Below are positions 49,773 to 58,975 of a stretch of DNA of 64,000 nucleotides, piece after piece. A program made the position numbers and the translations under genes. Every line of letters begins with the position of its first letter. The stretch's first letter is position 1. The DNA lies in contig NZ_LT629770.1 of the NCBI RefSeq assembly GCF_900105335.1, positions 1,240,001 to 1,304,000 of the forward strand. Direction: 5' to 3'. Under the pieces are notes generated by a model. It made no database searches. It had not been told where the DNA came from and worked only from the letters and a program-made list of their open reading frames with translations. Source of the DNA: Microbacterium paraoxydans (GTDB taxonomy: Bacteria > Actinomycetota > Actinomycetes > Actinomycetales > Microbacteriaceae).

Positions 49773-51194
49773 TCAGGAGACGGGGATCACCGCGTAGAGG
49801 ATCCAGGTCAACGCGAAGCCGGTCACGCCGAGCACCGTCGTGAGCGGCGTCCAGGTGCGCAGACCGTCCTTCACCGACAGGCCGAGGTACCGCGTGACCA
49901 CCCAGAAGCCCGAGTCGTTCACGTGGCTGAGGCCGAGGCCGCCGTAGCCGATCGCGACCGCGAGCAGCGCGGTGTGCACGGTGTCGAGCCCCATCGCGGA
50001 GACCGACGGCAGCAGGAGCCCCGCGGTGGTGGCGATCGCGACGGTCGCGGATCCCTGGGCGGCACGCATGATGAGGGAGATGAGGAAGGCCGCGAGCAGC
50101 AGGGGCATGCCGCTGGAGGCGAGCACCTCGGCGACCGCTCCACCGATCCCGGTCTCCGTGAGGATACGCCCGAAGGCACCACCGGCACCGGTGACGAGGA
50201 TGATGACGGCGGCGGCCGGCAGCGCCGACTCCATGACCTCGCCGAGGTGGGAGGCCGACCAGCCGCGACGCACGCCGAGCAGGTACATCGCGGCGGCGAT
50301 CGCGACCATGAGGGCGAAGATCGGCTGGCCGACCATGCTGAGGAATCCGTTCCAGAACGTCCCGGCCTCGAACAGCGGCGCCACGGCGGTGCCGAGCATG
50401 ATGAGCACGAGCGGCAGGAGGATGAGGCCGAGGACGGTGCCGGCGCCCGGCGCCTTCTCGCCCTCGCCGAGTCCGCCGGTGAGCGTCGACTTCTCCGTGC
50501 CGAAGTTGTCGTACATCTCCTTCGTGGCCGCGAGCATCGCGAACTCGCGGGTGTTGATCCACTTCGCCACCAGGTAGGACAGCACGCCGAGCGGCACGGA
50601 GATCGCGAGGGAGAAGATCGTCACCCAGCCGATGTCGGCACCGAGGATCGCGGAACCGCCGACGATGCCCGGGTGCGGGGGCACCGCGACGTGCACCGCG
50701 AGCATGATGCCCGCGACCGGCAGGCCGAACTTGATCGGGTTGAGACCGGCCACCTTCGAGAAGGCGAACACGATGGGGATGAGGATGATGAAGCCGGCAT
50801 CGAAGAACACCGGGATCGCCAGGATGCCGGCGGCGATGACGAGCGCGATGCCCACGCGCTTCGGGCCCAGCCAGCTGGTGAAGCGTCCGGCGAGCGACTC
50901 GGCGCCGCCGGACAGCTCGATGATCTTGCCGAGCATCGAGCCGAGGGCGACGAGCACGGCCACCGAGCCGAGGGTGCCGCCGACACCGGCGATGATCGCC
51001 TGGATGACACCGAGCTGCTCGGGGGTGTCACCGTCGGCGGGGATCGTGGTCAGCGGCAGACCTGCCGCGATGCCGACGATGATGGACACGAGGATGAGGG
51101 CGTAGAACGCCTGCATCTTGAACCGGATGATGAGCAGGAGCAGCAGGCCGAGGCCTGCCAGGCCGATCAGGATGAGGATCGGAAGAGGAAGCAT
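49773..51194 (-). CDS. gntP: GntP-family permease (gluconate/sugar-acid type)
   Basis: 473 residues with about 12-14 membrane spans. IIELSGGAESLAGRFTSWLGPKR, IPVFFDAGFIILIPIVFAFSK, VPPHPGIVGGSAILGADIGW, and RAAQGSATVAIATTAGLLLP plus GLSHVNDSGFWVV are the GntP signatures. Proton symport of a sugar acid. Downstream of a threonate-type dehydrogenase and a four-carbon acid sugar kinase, so a C4 acid sugar such as threonate or erythronate is the likely substrate, not gluconate. Confidence 0.9.
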   Translation of the reverse strand: MLPLPILILIGLAGLGLLLLLIIRFKMQAFYALILVSIIVGIAAGLPLTTIPADGDTPEQLGVIQAIIAGVGGTLGSVAVLVALGSMLGKIIELSGGAESLAGRFTSWLGPKRVGIALVIAAGILAIPVFFDAGFIILIPIVFAFSKVAGLNPIKFGLPVAGIMLAVHVAVPPHPGIVGGSAILGADIGWVTIFSLAISVPLGVLSYLVAKWINTREFAMLAATKEMYDNFGTEKSTLTGGLGEGEKAPGAGTVLGLILLPLVLIMLGTAVAPLFEAGTFWNGFLSMVGQPIFALMVAIAAAMYLLGVRRGWSASHLGEVMESALPAAAVIILVTGAGGAFGRILTETGIGGAVAEVLASSGMPLLLAAFLISLIMRAAQGSATVAIATTAGLLLPSVSAMGLDTVHTALLAVAIGYGGLGLSHVNDSGFWVVTRYLGLSVKDGLRTWTPLTTVLGVTGFALTWILYAVIPVS

Positions 51195-51233
51195 CTCTGG
51201 ATCTCTTCTTTCAGTGAGGGCGCGACGTCGCGC

Positions 51234-52124
51234 TCAGGACAGTCGTTCGGGTGCGACGACGCGGATGACGGCGGAGTCGTCCAGGGCCCCGAGGCCCTGC
51301 GCTTCGCCGAGGAGGAACAGCTGCTCGGCCGCGGCAGCGACCGGCGTGGACAGGTGCGCACGGCGGGCGGCGTCGCCGACGATGCCGAGGTCCTTGACGA
51401 AGATGTCGAGGCGGCTGAGCACCTCGGCGCCGTCCTCGTCGTAGGCCTGCAGGGCGCGCGGACCGCGGTTGCCGAGCATGAAGGAGTTCGCGGCACCGGC
51501 CGTCAGCGCGTCCAGTGTGCGGGCGCGATCCAGTCCGAGGGCGTCGGCGAGCGCGAGCGCCTCCGCGGCCGCGGCGATGTGCACGCCGCAGAGGAGCTGA
51601 TTGACGGTCTTCAGCGCCTGGCCGTCCCCGGGCTTGTCGCCGACGATGGACAGCGTCGAGGCGAGCTGGTCGAGCACGGGCCGCGCGGTCTCCAGAGCGG
51701 TCGGGGTGGCGCCGACGACGATGAGGAGGTCGCCCTCCCCGGCACGGACCGGCCCTCCGGACAGCGGAGCGTCGACGAGCTGCGCACCGTGCGCGGCGAG
51801 CTGGGCGGCGATGGCATCGATGCCGTCCGTGCCCACCGTGCTGGTGAGGATCACGACCGCGCCGTCCGCGAGGTGCGGGGCGAGCCCGTCCTCGCCGAAG
51901 AGCAGCGCCTCGAGCTGCGCGCCGGTCCGGACGGCGACCAGCACCGCGTCGGCACCGTCCACGGCGTCGGCTGCGGACGCCGCCGGCGTGACACCCGCCT
52001 CTGCGGCGAGGGCGACGCGTTCGGCAGCGATGTCGAAGCCACGCACCGCGAAGCGCTCGGCGAGGCGGGTGGCCATCGGCAGCCCCATGGCGCCGAGTCC
52101 GATGACAGCGACGGTGGATGTCAT
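51234..52124 (-). CDS. ltnD: Threonate/2-hydroxy acid dehydrogenase (beta-HAD family)
   Basis: 296 residues. N-terminal NAD-binding GLGAMGLPMATRLAERFAVRGFDI, then LVDAPLSGGPVRAGEGDLLIVVGA (substrate-binding) and the catalytic Lys in GQALKTVNQLLCGVH. In the four-carbon acid sugar pathway LtnD oxidises L-threonate to 2-oxo-tetronate. ATGA overlap with the kinase gene upstream shows they are co-translated. Other beta-hydroxyacid substrates are possible. Confidence 0.88.
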   Translation of the reverse strand: MTSTVAVIGLGAMGLPMATRLAERFAVRGFDIAAERVALAAEAGVTPAASAADAVDGADAVLVAVRTGAQLEALLFGEDGLAPHLADGAVVILTSTVGTDGIDAIAAQLAAHGAQLVDAPLSGGPVRAGEGDLLIVVGATPTALETARPVLDQLASTLSIVGDKPGDGQALKTVNQLLCGVHIAAAAEALALADALGLDRARTLDALTAGAANSFMLGNRGPRALQAYDEDGAEVLSRLDIFVKDLGIVGDAARRAHLSTPVAAAAEQLFLLGEAQGLGALDDSAVIRVVAPERLS

Positions 52125-53548
52125 GAGTGTCCTTCCGGGTTGTTTCCATCGTCGCCTGCGAGCGTGGCGACGACCGTGACGAGGGAGTCCGCGTCGCCGA
52201 CGTTGCCGGCGAACACGACGTACGGGATACCGACGGCAGGGCCGGTCTCCGGCTGCCACAGCGACACGAGGCCGGGCAGCATGGGACCGAGCACGGTGGC
52301 CCGGCGGATCTCGAGGGCCTCGCTCGCGACATCGCTGGAGGTGATCCCGCCCTTCGCGATGACGAAGCGGGGCGGAGCGATGGCGAGGACCCGACGCACG
52401 AGCTCGACCACGCCGCTGGAGATGCGGCGGGCGATCGCGAGGCTCTCGTCGCCGTCGGCACCCGTGACGAGTTCGCGGGTGGTGTGCACGATCACGGTCC
52501 CCGTGGCGAGCGCTTCGGCGACGGCGTGCGCCTGCGTCTCGAGGTGGGTCTCGCGCTCGGAGCCGATGAGGGCACGCACGTCGAGTTCGATCGTGCGGGT
52601 GTTCGGCCGGGCCGCTGTGAGAGCTTCGAGCTGAGCGGTGGTGAGCGGCACGTGGCTGCCGACGACCACGAGGCCACCGCGGTCATGCGCGAAGGGGATG
52701 TCCTCCGCGCGCACCGGCTCGGCGATCTCCTGTCCGATGTGCGCGCGCACGTAGGGCGGGCCGACTCGGAGGAGCACGTCGCGGTCCCGCAACCGGTGCA
52801 GCGCGAGCGCGACGACGCGCATGTCCGATTCCTCGACCACGTCGACCACCACGACCGTGCCGTCGGTCAGTCCCTCGAGGAAGCCGGCCACGGCGTCCAC
52901 CCCGGCGCGGATGGTGCGGATGTCGAGACCCGCGACCGCGGACGCCGGGATGCGTCCGCCGGTCTTCTCGGCGACCCACTCGCGCAGGTCGGAAGAGCCG
53001 TAGCCGAAGGTCGCGTCCGCCGCGAAAGGCGTCTCGCCGACCGGGGTGGCCTCGCCGTCGGTCACCCAGTAGTGCACGGAGTCGACCGTGATGCGCCCGG
53101 CGTCGGGGAACGCGGGGACGAGCAGGGTCAGTGCGGGGGTGCGACCGGAGCGGGAGCCGATCTCCGCGGAGAGGACGTCGGTCTCGAGCGGGAAGTGGCC
53201 GCGCAGCGTCGAGTCGCCCCGGGACACGAACGTCACGCGCCGCCCCTGGGCCTCGGCGGCGGCGAGGGCCACGTCGACGATCTCGCGGTTGCGGGCGGCC
53301 GCGGCCTCCTCGTCGAGGGACCGGGTGTTCGTGAGCACATAGACGGCGGCGGCGCCGGTCGCGAGCGCCTCGTCCAGGTCGGCGCGCTCCCATCGGGTGA
53401 GGACCGGGAGGTTCGCGACCGACTGCGTGCCGGTCGGGTCGTCGTCGAGGACGAGGAGCACGGCGGCGGGGTCGACCTCGGTGCGGACGTCGGCCGCGGT
53501 GACGGCGACGGGTGCAGGCAGGGGGGCCAGCAGGTCGTCGATGTGCAC
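52121..53548 (-). CDS. otnK: Four-carbon acid sugar kinase (OtnK type)
   Basis: 475 residues, DUF1537 family. N-terminal domain: VLDDDPTGTQSVANLPVLTRW and SRGDSTLRGHFPLETDVL; C-terminal nucleotide-binding domain: GITSSDVASEAL...PYVVFAGNVGDADSLVTVV. Phosphorylates 3-oxo-tetronates at C4. GTG 53548 has AAGGAG upstream. The usual partners, class II aldolase (OtnC) and isomerase (OtnI), are not in the window. A palindromic operator candidate lies 63 bp upstream. Confidence 0.88.
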   Translation of the reverse strand: MHIDDLLAPLPAPVAVTAADVRTEVDPAAVLLVLDDDPTGTQSVANLPVLTRWERADLDEALATGAAAVYVLTNTRSLDEEAAAARNREIVDVALAAAEAQGRRVTFVSRGDSTLRGHFPLETDVLSAEIGSRSGRTPALTLLVPAFPDAGRITVDSVHYWVTDGEATPVGETPFAADATFGYGSSDLREWVAEKTGGRIPASAVAGLDIRTIRAGVDAVAGFLEGLTDGTVVVVDVVEESDMRVVALALHRLRDRDVLLRVGPPYVRAHIGQEIAEPVRAEDIPFAHDRGGLVVVGSHVPLTTAQLEALTAARPNTRTIELDVRALIGSERETHLETQAHAVAEALATGTVIVHTTRELVTGADGDESLAIARRISSGVVELVRRVLAIAPPRFVIAKGGITSSDVASEALEIRRATVLGPMLPGLVSLWQPETGPAVGIPYVVFAGNVGDADSLVTVVATLAGDDGNNPEGHS

Positions 53549-53610
53549 ACGAACTCCTTCGTTCCGGAAGATGGCCCGTGGTGGGGGACACGGGCCAGGG
53601 GAATCTGCAT

Positions 53611-53632
53611 CGCTATCCGATATCAGATAGCG
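53611..53632. promoter_or_regulatory. Candidate FadR/GntR operator upstream of otnK
   Basis: A 22-bp near-perfect palindrome with arms CGCTATC and GATAGCG around an AT-rich centre, in the gap between otnK and the FadR-type regulator gene. The only such structure there. Confidence 0.65.
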
Positions 53633-53684
53633 ACGAGCGTACCTCACGATCACCGTCCTTCCAAACCGACGGAGTGCGTGCTGC

Positions 53685-54395
53685 TCAGCGCCCGTGTACG
53701 TAGCGCAGCAGGTCGTCGCGGGTCTGGCGCATGTGGCTGCGCATGGCCTGGCGGGCAGCCGCGCCGGACCCGGTCCGCATCGCCTCCAGCACCGCCGCGT
53801 GCTCCGCCAGCGCGTGCTCCCGGATGTCCGGGATGGCACTCGTCTCGCTGCGGGTGGCCTGCAGCATCGTCGTCAGCGGACGCATCGAGGCCACGAGGAT
53901 GCGGTTCTCCGCCGCGCGGATGATCACGTCGTGGAAGGCGAGGTCGGCGGCCACGAAGGCGTCCACGTCGGCCCGCTCGTGCGCCGCCTGCATCTCCTCG
54001 AGGAGCGCGGCCATCTCGGCGAGGTGCTCCTCGGTGCGGCGCCCCGCCGCGAACTCCGCCGCCCCGGTCTCGAACATCATGCGCATCTCGAGCATCTCCA
54101 GCGAGGAGCGCTCTCGGGCGCCTGCGCTCTGGGCGTGCCGGACGACCGCGTCGAGGCCCGTCCACTCGTCGGTCGGCGCGATGCGGTGTCGGGTGCCGGG
54201 CACCGCGACGATCACGCCCTGCGCCTGCAGGAGGCGGACGCCCTCGCGCATCGTGAGGCGGGAGACCCCGAACTGCTCCGCGAGCTCCCCCTCGGGCGGC
54301 AGCGGCTGTCCGGCTTCGAGCCGACCCGTGATGATGGCGTCGAGCAGTCCGTCCACGACGGCCTGCGTCCGCGACACCCGCTCGAGCTTCGTCAC
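53685..54395 (-). CDS. FadR-subfamily GntR transcriptional regulator
   Basis: 236 residues. Winged helix at about 10-75 (VVDGLLDAIITGRLEAGQPLPPEGELAEQFGVSRLTMREGVRLLQAQGVI) and an all-helical FCD effector domain (DLAFHDVIIRAAENRILV, EHAAVLEAMRTGSGAAARQAMRSHM) with the Asp/His metal residues. GTG start overlaps the murB stop (GTGA). By position it should control otnK-ltnD-gntP just downstream, with the acid sugar as inducer. Confidence 0.88.
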   Translation of the reverse strand: MTKLERVSRTQAVVDGLLDAIITGRLEAGQPLPPEGELAEQFGVSRLTMREGVRLLQAQGVIVAVPGTRHRIAPTDEWTGLDAVVRHAQSAGARERSSLEMLEMRMMFETGAAEFAAGRRTEEHLAEMAALLEEMQAAHERADVDAFVAADLAFHDVIIRAAENRILVASMRPLTTMLQATRSETSAIPDIREHALAEHAAVLEAMRTGSGAAARQAMRSHMRQTRDDLLRYVHGR

Positions 54396-55522
54396 AGGTC
54401 GACGCCCACCAGAACGGGTTCCGGCTGCAGCACCAGACCGAACTCGGCGTGCACACGGTGCTGGATGAATCGGGCGAGCTCGGCGACCTCGGCCGCCGTG
54501 GCGTCGCCCCGGTTGGTCAGGGCCAGGGCGTGCTTGGTCGAGACGGACGCCCGCGAGCGGGGCAGCTTGAACCCCTTGCGGATGCCCGCCTGCTCGATCA
54601 GCCAGGCGGCGCTCACCTTCACGTCCGGGGCCTCGGTCTTCGTCGGCGGCACGTGTCCGTCGTAGGAGGCGAGGGGGATGACGGTCACGGCGTCGAGGTC
54701 GGGGGCGACCGGCCAGCGCGGGCACTCTGGCGGGAGGGACCGGGCCTGCGCGGCCGTGACGATCGCGTTCTGGAAGAAGGAGCCGACCCCGTGCGTGTCC
54801 GGGTCGTCGGCATCGAGCAGCATGCCCTTCGATGCGCGCGTGGCGAGGATGCGCTCTCGGACCCATGTCAGCGGCACCGGGGTGTCGTCGGTCAGACCGA
54901 GAGCGCGGCGCAGCTGCTCCCCACGGACCACGCGTTCGCGAGCGACGAGGAGATCGACCGTGAGGGACAGGATCACGGCCCGGCGCTGCGGCTCGCTCCC
55001 GTGATGGTGCTTGAGCACCGAGGTGCGGAATCCGAGCCCGAGCTCGGTCGCCGGAACAGTGGAGATCTCGCCGGAACCCTCATCGATCAGCTCGACCTCG
55101 ACCAGGGTCTCCTGGATCTCCTGCCCGTAGGCGCCGATGTTCTGCACGGGCGCAGCGCCGACCGTGCCGGGGATGCCGCTCATGGCCTCGAGTCCGGCAT
55201 AGCCCCGCTCGACCGCGTACGACACCAGATCGTCCCAGCCGTGTCCGGCCTGCGCGCGCAGGCGGATGCGGCCGGCATGCGGCGACGGGAGCTCTTCGAT
55301 CCCGCTCGTGCGGATGCGGATGACGGTGCCCTCGAACGGCTCGTCGCCGACGAAGAGATTCGAACCCCCGCCGAGCACCAGCCAGGGGTCGCCCTCCGCC
55401 CAGGTCTCCCGGAGGACCGCGACGAGCTCCGCCGTCGTCGTCGCCTCGCGCATGCGCGCGGGGGCGGCGCCGGTGCGGAGCGTCGTGAGCTCGGCCAGCC
55501 GGATCGGCTCGACGTCGCTCAT
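54392..55522 (-). CDS. murB: UDP-N-acetylenolpyruvoylglucosamine reductase
   Basis: 376 residues. Reduces UDP-GlcNAc-enolpyruvate to UDP-MurNAc in peptidoglycan synthesis. FAD region: WLVLGGGSNLFVGDEPFEGTVI; GLEAMSGIPGTVGAAPVQNIGAYGQEI; the proton-donating Ser lies in GVGSFFQNAI; KVSAAWLIEQAGIRKGFK and the C-terminal VSTKHALALTNRGDATAAEV. Overlaps the MaoC gene upstream (ATGA) and the FadR regulator downstream (GTGA). Essential enzyme. Confidence 0.96.
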   Translation of the reverse strand: MSDVEPIRLAELTTLRTGAAPARMREATTTAELVAVLRETWAEGDPWLVLGGGSNLFVGDEPFEGTVIRIRTSGIEELPSPHAGRIRLRAQAGHGWDDLVSYAVERGYAGLEAMSGIPGTVGAAPVQNIGAYGQEIQETLVEVELIDEGSGEISTVPATELGLGFRTSVLKHHHGSEPQRRAVILSLTVDLLVARERVVRGEQLRRALGLTDDTPVPLTWVRERILATRASKGMLLDADDPDTHGVGSFFQNAIVTAAQARSLPPECPRWPVAPDLDAVTVIPLASYDGHVPPTKTEAPDVKVSAAWLIEQAGIRKGFKLPRSRASVSTKHALALTNRGDATAAEVAELARFIQHRVHAEFGLVLQPEPVLVGVDL

Positions 55523-55923
55523 CGGACGGCGACGCGCAGCTGCGCCTTGACGAGCACGGTGGTGTCGCCGGTCGTGACCTTGAGGTCGATGCGCGCGGAC
55601 TCATCGTCCACCGCGCCGACCGTCGCGACGACGTGCACGTCGGCGCCGGTCTCGGGGTCGACCACCACGGGCTTCGTGAAGCGCACACCGTAGTCGAGGA
55701 TCCGGGTCTGCGGGTCGAGCGCGGCCACGACCACAGAGGAGGCGATGCCCATGGTCAGCATGCCGTGCGCGAGCACGCCGGGCAGACCCACGGCGGCGGC
55801 GACGTCGTCGCGATAGTGGATCGGGTTGAAGTCTCCAGAAGCCCCGGCGTAGCGGACGAGCGACTCCCTCGTCAGGTGCACGGTGCGCTCGGCGAGCACG
55901 TCTCCCACGGTGAACGCGCTCAT
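55519..55923 (-). CDS. MaoC-type (R)-hydroxyacyl dehydratase, HadB-like
   Basis: 134 residues, single hotdog domain. YAGASGDFNPIHYRDDVAAAVGLPGVLAHGMLTMGIASSVV contains the catalytic Asp/His of the hydratase-2 motif. Forms a heterodimer with the next-upstream HadA-like protein in mycobacterial-type fatty acid synthesis. 4-bp overlaps with both neighbours. Confidence 0.88.
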   Translation of the reverse strand: MSAFTVGDVLAERTVHLTRESLVRYAGASGDFNPIHYRDDVAAAVGLPGVLAHGMLTMGIASSVVVAALDPQTRILDYGVRFTKPVVVDPETGADVHVVATVGAVDDESARIDLKVTTGDTTVLVKAQLRVAVR

Positions 55924-56375
55924 GCGGTCTCCTCCTCGGCGCCGACGAGGAGCACGCTGGTGGCGGTGACGACGTGCGCGCCCCCGTCGTCGGTGATCTC
56001 GGCCTCGCTCGTGATCATGGCGTTGCCGCCCATCATGCGGATGCCGGTGACGCGCAGCTGCGCCGTCAGCTCGTCTCCCGCGACGATCGGCCTGGTGTAG
56101 CGGAACCGCTGCTCGGCGTGGATGGTGCGCGCCAAGACGATGCCGGAATCCGGCTCGGCCAGCAGCTGCTGCAGCGTGAGGTCCTGCAGGACCATCGCGA
56201 AGGTCGGCGGCGCGACGACGTCGGCGAAGCCGGCCGCACGGGCGGCCTCGACGTCGGTGTGCTGCGGGGCGTCGGCGAAGACGGCGCGCGCGAACTCGCG
56301 CACCTTCTCCCGCCCGACGAGGTAGGGGGCGGTCGGCGGGAACTCCCGGCCGACGAGTTCTTGGTTCACTGCCAC
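55920..56375 (-). CDS. MaoC N-terminal-like dehydratase subunit, HadA-like
   Basis: 151 residues. FPPTAPYLVGREKVREFARAVFADAPQHTD and VVAPPTFAMVLQDLTLQQLL fit the FAS1-dehydratase-like non-catalytic subunit, with EQRFRYTRPIVAGDELTAQLRV as the central strand. GTG start with TAGGAT six bases upstream (leaderless), heading a four-gene overlapping run: hadA-like, hadB-like, murB, FadR regulator. Confidence 0.88.
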   Translation of the reverse strand: MAVNQELVGREFPPTAPYLVGREKVREFARAVFADAPQHTDVEAARAAGFADVVAPPTFAMVLQDLTLQQLLAEPDSGIVLARTIHAEQRFRYTRPIVAGDELTAQLRVTGIRMMGGNAMITSEAEITDDGGAHVVTATSVLLVGAEEETA

Positions 56376-56468
56376 CCGTCGATCCTACCGAGGCACGCCG
56401 ACAGTCCGGTCCGGGCGGGGCCGGCGGAAACCCGGACGATATGCGGCATCGCGAGACCCGGGCTGCCC

Positions 56469-57206
56469 TCACCCCTGGGAGCGAACCACCATGTTCAGCG
56501 TCATCCGACTCGGAACGACCTTCACCCGTGACGTGTGAACGACCTCACCAGCCCGGTCGAGTGCGCGCTTCCGGACGACGATGAGCGGATCGTGCTCCGG
56601 GCGGGCCAGCCACTCCGCGGTCTGCGCGGTCGTGAAGCCGACGTCGATCTCGCGGTACATCTCCGAGAACTCGACGCCGTACACGTCGCGGAGCACCTGA
56701 TACGTGGAGGTGTCGTGGTCGATGTGCCGATCGAAATCCGGGAAGCGCGTCAGAGAATACCGGCTGTCGTCGATGGAGAGCGGGATGCCGTCGAGAGCGA
56801 AGACGCGTACCAGCCGGAACACCGGGTCGCCGACGGGGACGCCGAGGCGGCGCGCGCGCTTCTCGTCGGCGGGGGTCGTCTCAGCGCGCATGATCCGTCG
56901 GGACTTGACCCCGTCTGCCACCACGGTGTCCGCGAAGCCACCGAGGGTCATGGCGCCGATCACCTCGCGTCGCGGAGCGACGAAGGTCCCACGGCCCTGC
57001 TGTCGACGCACGATGCCGAGGCCCTCGAGGTCGGCCACCGCCCGCCGCACGGTGATCCGGCTGACGCCGAAGCGCTCGCACAGCTCGGGTTCGGACGGAA
57101 GCCGCTCGCCTTCGGCATAGGTCCCGGCGTCGATCTCCCGCATCAGCAGGCTTCGCACCTGTTCGTGCAGCGGGGTCGAACCGACGGCTGACGACAGCTG
57201 AGTCAC
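56469..57206 (-). CDS. frlR: HutC/UTRA-type GntR regulator (FrlR-like)
   Basis: 245 residues. Winged helix at about 12-78 (LHEQVRSLLMREIDAGTYAEGERLPSEPELCERFGVSRITVRRAVADLEGLGIVRRQQGRGTFV) and a UTRA ligand-binding domain. GTG start with GAGGAGG upstream. Last gene of the fructoselysine-type cluster, 14 bp after the kinase, so probably co-transcribed and acting as repressor of the cluster with a phosphorylated sugar-amine as inducer. Confidence 0.85.
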   Translation of the reverse strand: MTQLSSAVGSTPLHEQVRSLLMREIDAGTYAEGERLPSEPELCERFGVSRITVRRAVADLEGLGIVRRQQGRGTFVAPRREVIGAMTLGGFADTVVADGVKSRRIMRAETTPADEKRARRLGVPVGDPVFRLVRVFALDGIPLSIDDSRYSLTRFPDFDRHIDHDTSTYQVLRDVYGVEFSEMYREIDVGFTTAQTAEWLARPEHDPLIVVRKRALDRAGEVVHTSRVKVVPSRMTLNMVVRSQG

Positions 57207-57220
57207 GTCGGAGTCCTCCT

Positions 57221-58135
57221 CTACGGCGCCGGGTATCGTCGCAGCATCTGCGCGCGTGCGTCGTCCCCCGCATGCACAGGGTATCCGAACGCCCCGCGCA
57301 ACGTGCAGGCGAGCGCTCCGCTGACAGCGGCGATATCGAGGCTTTCGGCGAGATCGGCCCCGCCCGCCCGCGCCGCGAGGAACCCGGTGAGGAAGGCGTC
57401 CCCGGCGCCGAGCGCATCGACGGCGTCGACCTCGCGGATACCGGTACGCCGCACGGAAGTGGCGTCGAAGCCGACAGAGCCGCGGGCACCCCGCGTCACC
57501 ACGGCCGACCCCATACCGCAGGCCACGGCGAAGCGGCCGAGGGCGTCGATCTCGGAATCACTGCGGTGGCCGCCGGAGAAGAACCCCACGTCGACGTGCG
57601 GAGCTGTCGCCCGGATCATATCCGGCGACGCGTCGTCGGAATAGTCGTACGACACGCGGCTCCCCCGTTCCGCGATGGCCGGAAGCTCCGGCTCCAACGA
57701 CGAGTAGACCGAGGTGTGCACGCGGTCGAAGCCGGAGAGGTACTCGTGATCGGCCTCGCTCAGACGCAGCCGCAGCTCGGCCTGGACTCCCCCGCGGTTC
57801 GAGGCGACGAAGCGCCGGTCGCCGTCCTCGTCCAACGCGACGAAAGCCATGCCGTTCGCGCCACGCACGCGTCTGATGCGGGCGCCGTCCACTCCGACCT
57901 CGTCGAGGACGCCCCGCACGTGGTCCGCGAAACGGTCGTCTCCCATGATCCCGACGAATCCGGCTGTGCCGCCGAAGAAGAGCCGGCTGTACGCGGCGAC
58001 GTTCAGGGCGTTGCCCCCGGGGTAGGCCAGGTCCTCATGCAGATAGCAGTCGAGGACGTTGTCCCCGACGCCGACCAGCGAGGGCGGTGGGACCGCGGCG
58101 AGCGCATCCCGGAGCTGATCCGTATCCATCGTCAT
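57221..58135 (-). CDS. frlD: PfkB-family kinase, fructoselysine 6-kinase-like
   Basis: 304 residues. VGVGDNVLDCYLHEDLAYPGGNALNVAAYSRLFFGG is the substrate half typical of FrlD; AVDALGAGDAFLTGFLAARAGG holds the catalytic Asp and anion hole of PfkB kinases. Phosphorylates Amadori compounds such as fructoselysine at C6 before cleavage by FrlB. ATG 58135 overlaps the permease stop by 4 bp; a second ATG two codons later is possible. Confidence 0.86.
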   Translation of the reverse strand: MTMDTDQLRDALAAVPPPSLVGVGDNVLDCYLHEDLAYPGGNALNVAAYSRLFFGGTAGFVGIMGDDRFADHVRGVLDEVGVDGARIRRVRGANGMAFVALDEDGDRRFVASNRGGVQAELRLRLSEADHEYLSGFDRVHTSVYSSLEPELPAIAERGSRVSYDYSDDASPDMIRATAPHVDVGFFSGGHRSDSEIDALGRFAVACGMGSAVVTRGARGSVGFDATSVRRTGIREVDAVDALGAGDAFLTGFLAARAGGADLAESLDIAAVSGALACTLRGAFGYPVHAGDDARAQMLRRYPAP

Positions 58136-58974
58136 CCCTTCACACTCCCCGCCGCGACGCCGGCGACGAAGTACCGCTGCAGCGCGAGGAACACCACCAC
58201 GATGGGCAGGGCCGCGATGGTCAATCCTGCCAGGAGCACACCCCACTCCGTGGAGAGGGAATCGCGGAACGACATGAGTCCCGCGGGGATGGTGCGGAGC
58301 GCATCAGCGTCGATGTAGACGATCGCGAAGAGGAACTCATTCCAGGCGAAGTAACCGGTGAGGACGGCGGCGGTCGTCAGCACGGACGCGCTCAGCGGCA
58401 GGTAGACGTGCCGGAAGACGCCGAACGAGCGGCAGCCGTCGATGGTCGCGGCGTCCTCGAGCTCGCGGGGGATGCCGAGGAAGACCGAACGGATGAGCAG
58501 GATCGCCATCGGCAGACGGAACGCCACATAAGGGAGGATCATCGCCCAGTACGTGTTCAGCAGTCCCATCGTGTCGAGAAGGCGGTAGAGCGGGATGAGG
58601 CTCACCTGCGGTGCCACCACCAGCCCGCCCATCGCCACGATCAGCACGATGGTCGCCACGCGGCTCGACAGCCTCACCATGCCGTAGGCGCACAGTGCCG
58701 CGAGTGCGACGGTCGCGGCGGTGGAGATGACCGTGACGATGACGGAGTTGAGGAAGTAGTCGGAGATCCCGCGATCCCAGGCGGCGGCATAGTTCTGGAC
58801 GAGCCAGACCGACGGCAGCCCCCACGGATCGGCGAAGATCTCGGACGAGGACTTGAACGAAGAGATCACCATCCAGAGCAGGGGGTAGGCGATCACGACG
58901 GCGTAGACGGCCAGGATCACCTGGACCGGAGCACGGCGGAAACGCTCCGCCGGACGAAGCCGGGTACTGCTCAT
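58132..58974 (-). CDS. frlM: Sugar ABC transporter permease, MalG type
   Basis: 280 residues, six membrane spans. EAA loop: LGIPRELEDAATIDGCRSFGVFRHVYLPLSASVL; AYPLLWMVISSFKSSSEIFADPWGLP at the N-terminus is typical of the family. Starts 1 bp after the other permease ends. Second permease of the Amadori-compound importer, matching the FrlM/FrlN pair of Bacillus; which one equals FrlM is a guess. Confidence 0.87.
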   Translation of the reverse strand: MSSTRLRPAERFRRAPVQVILAVYAVVIAYPLLWMVISSFKSSSEIFADPWGLPSVWLVQNYAAAWDRGISDYFLNSVIVTVISTAATVALAALCAYGMVRLSSRVATIVLIVAMGGLVVAPQVSLIPLYRLLDTMGLLNTYWAMILPYVAFRLPMAILLIRSVFLGIPRELEDAATIDGCRSFGVFRHVYLPLSASVLTTAAVLTGYFAWNEFLFAIVYIDADALRTIPAGLMSFRDSLSTEWGVLLAGLTIAALPIVVVFLALQRYFVAGVAAGSVKG

Positions 58975-58975
58975 G

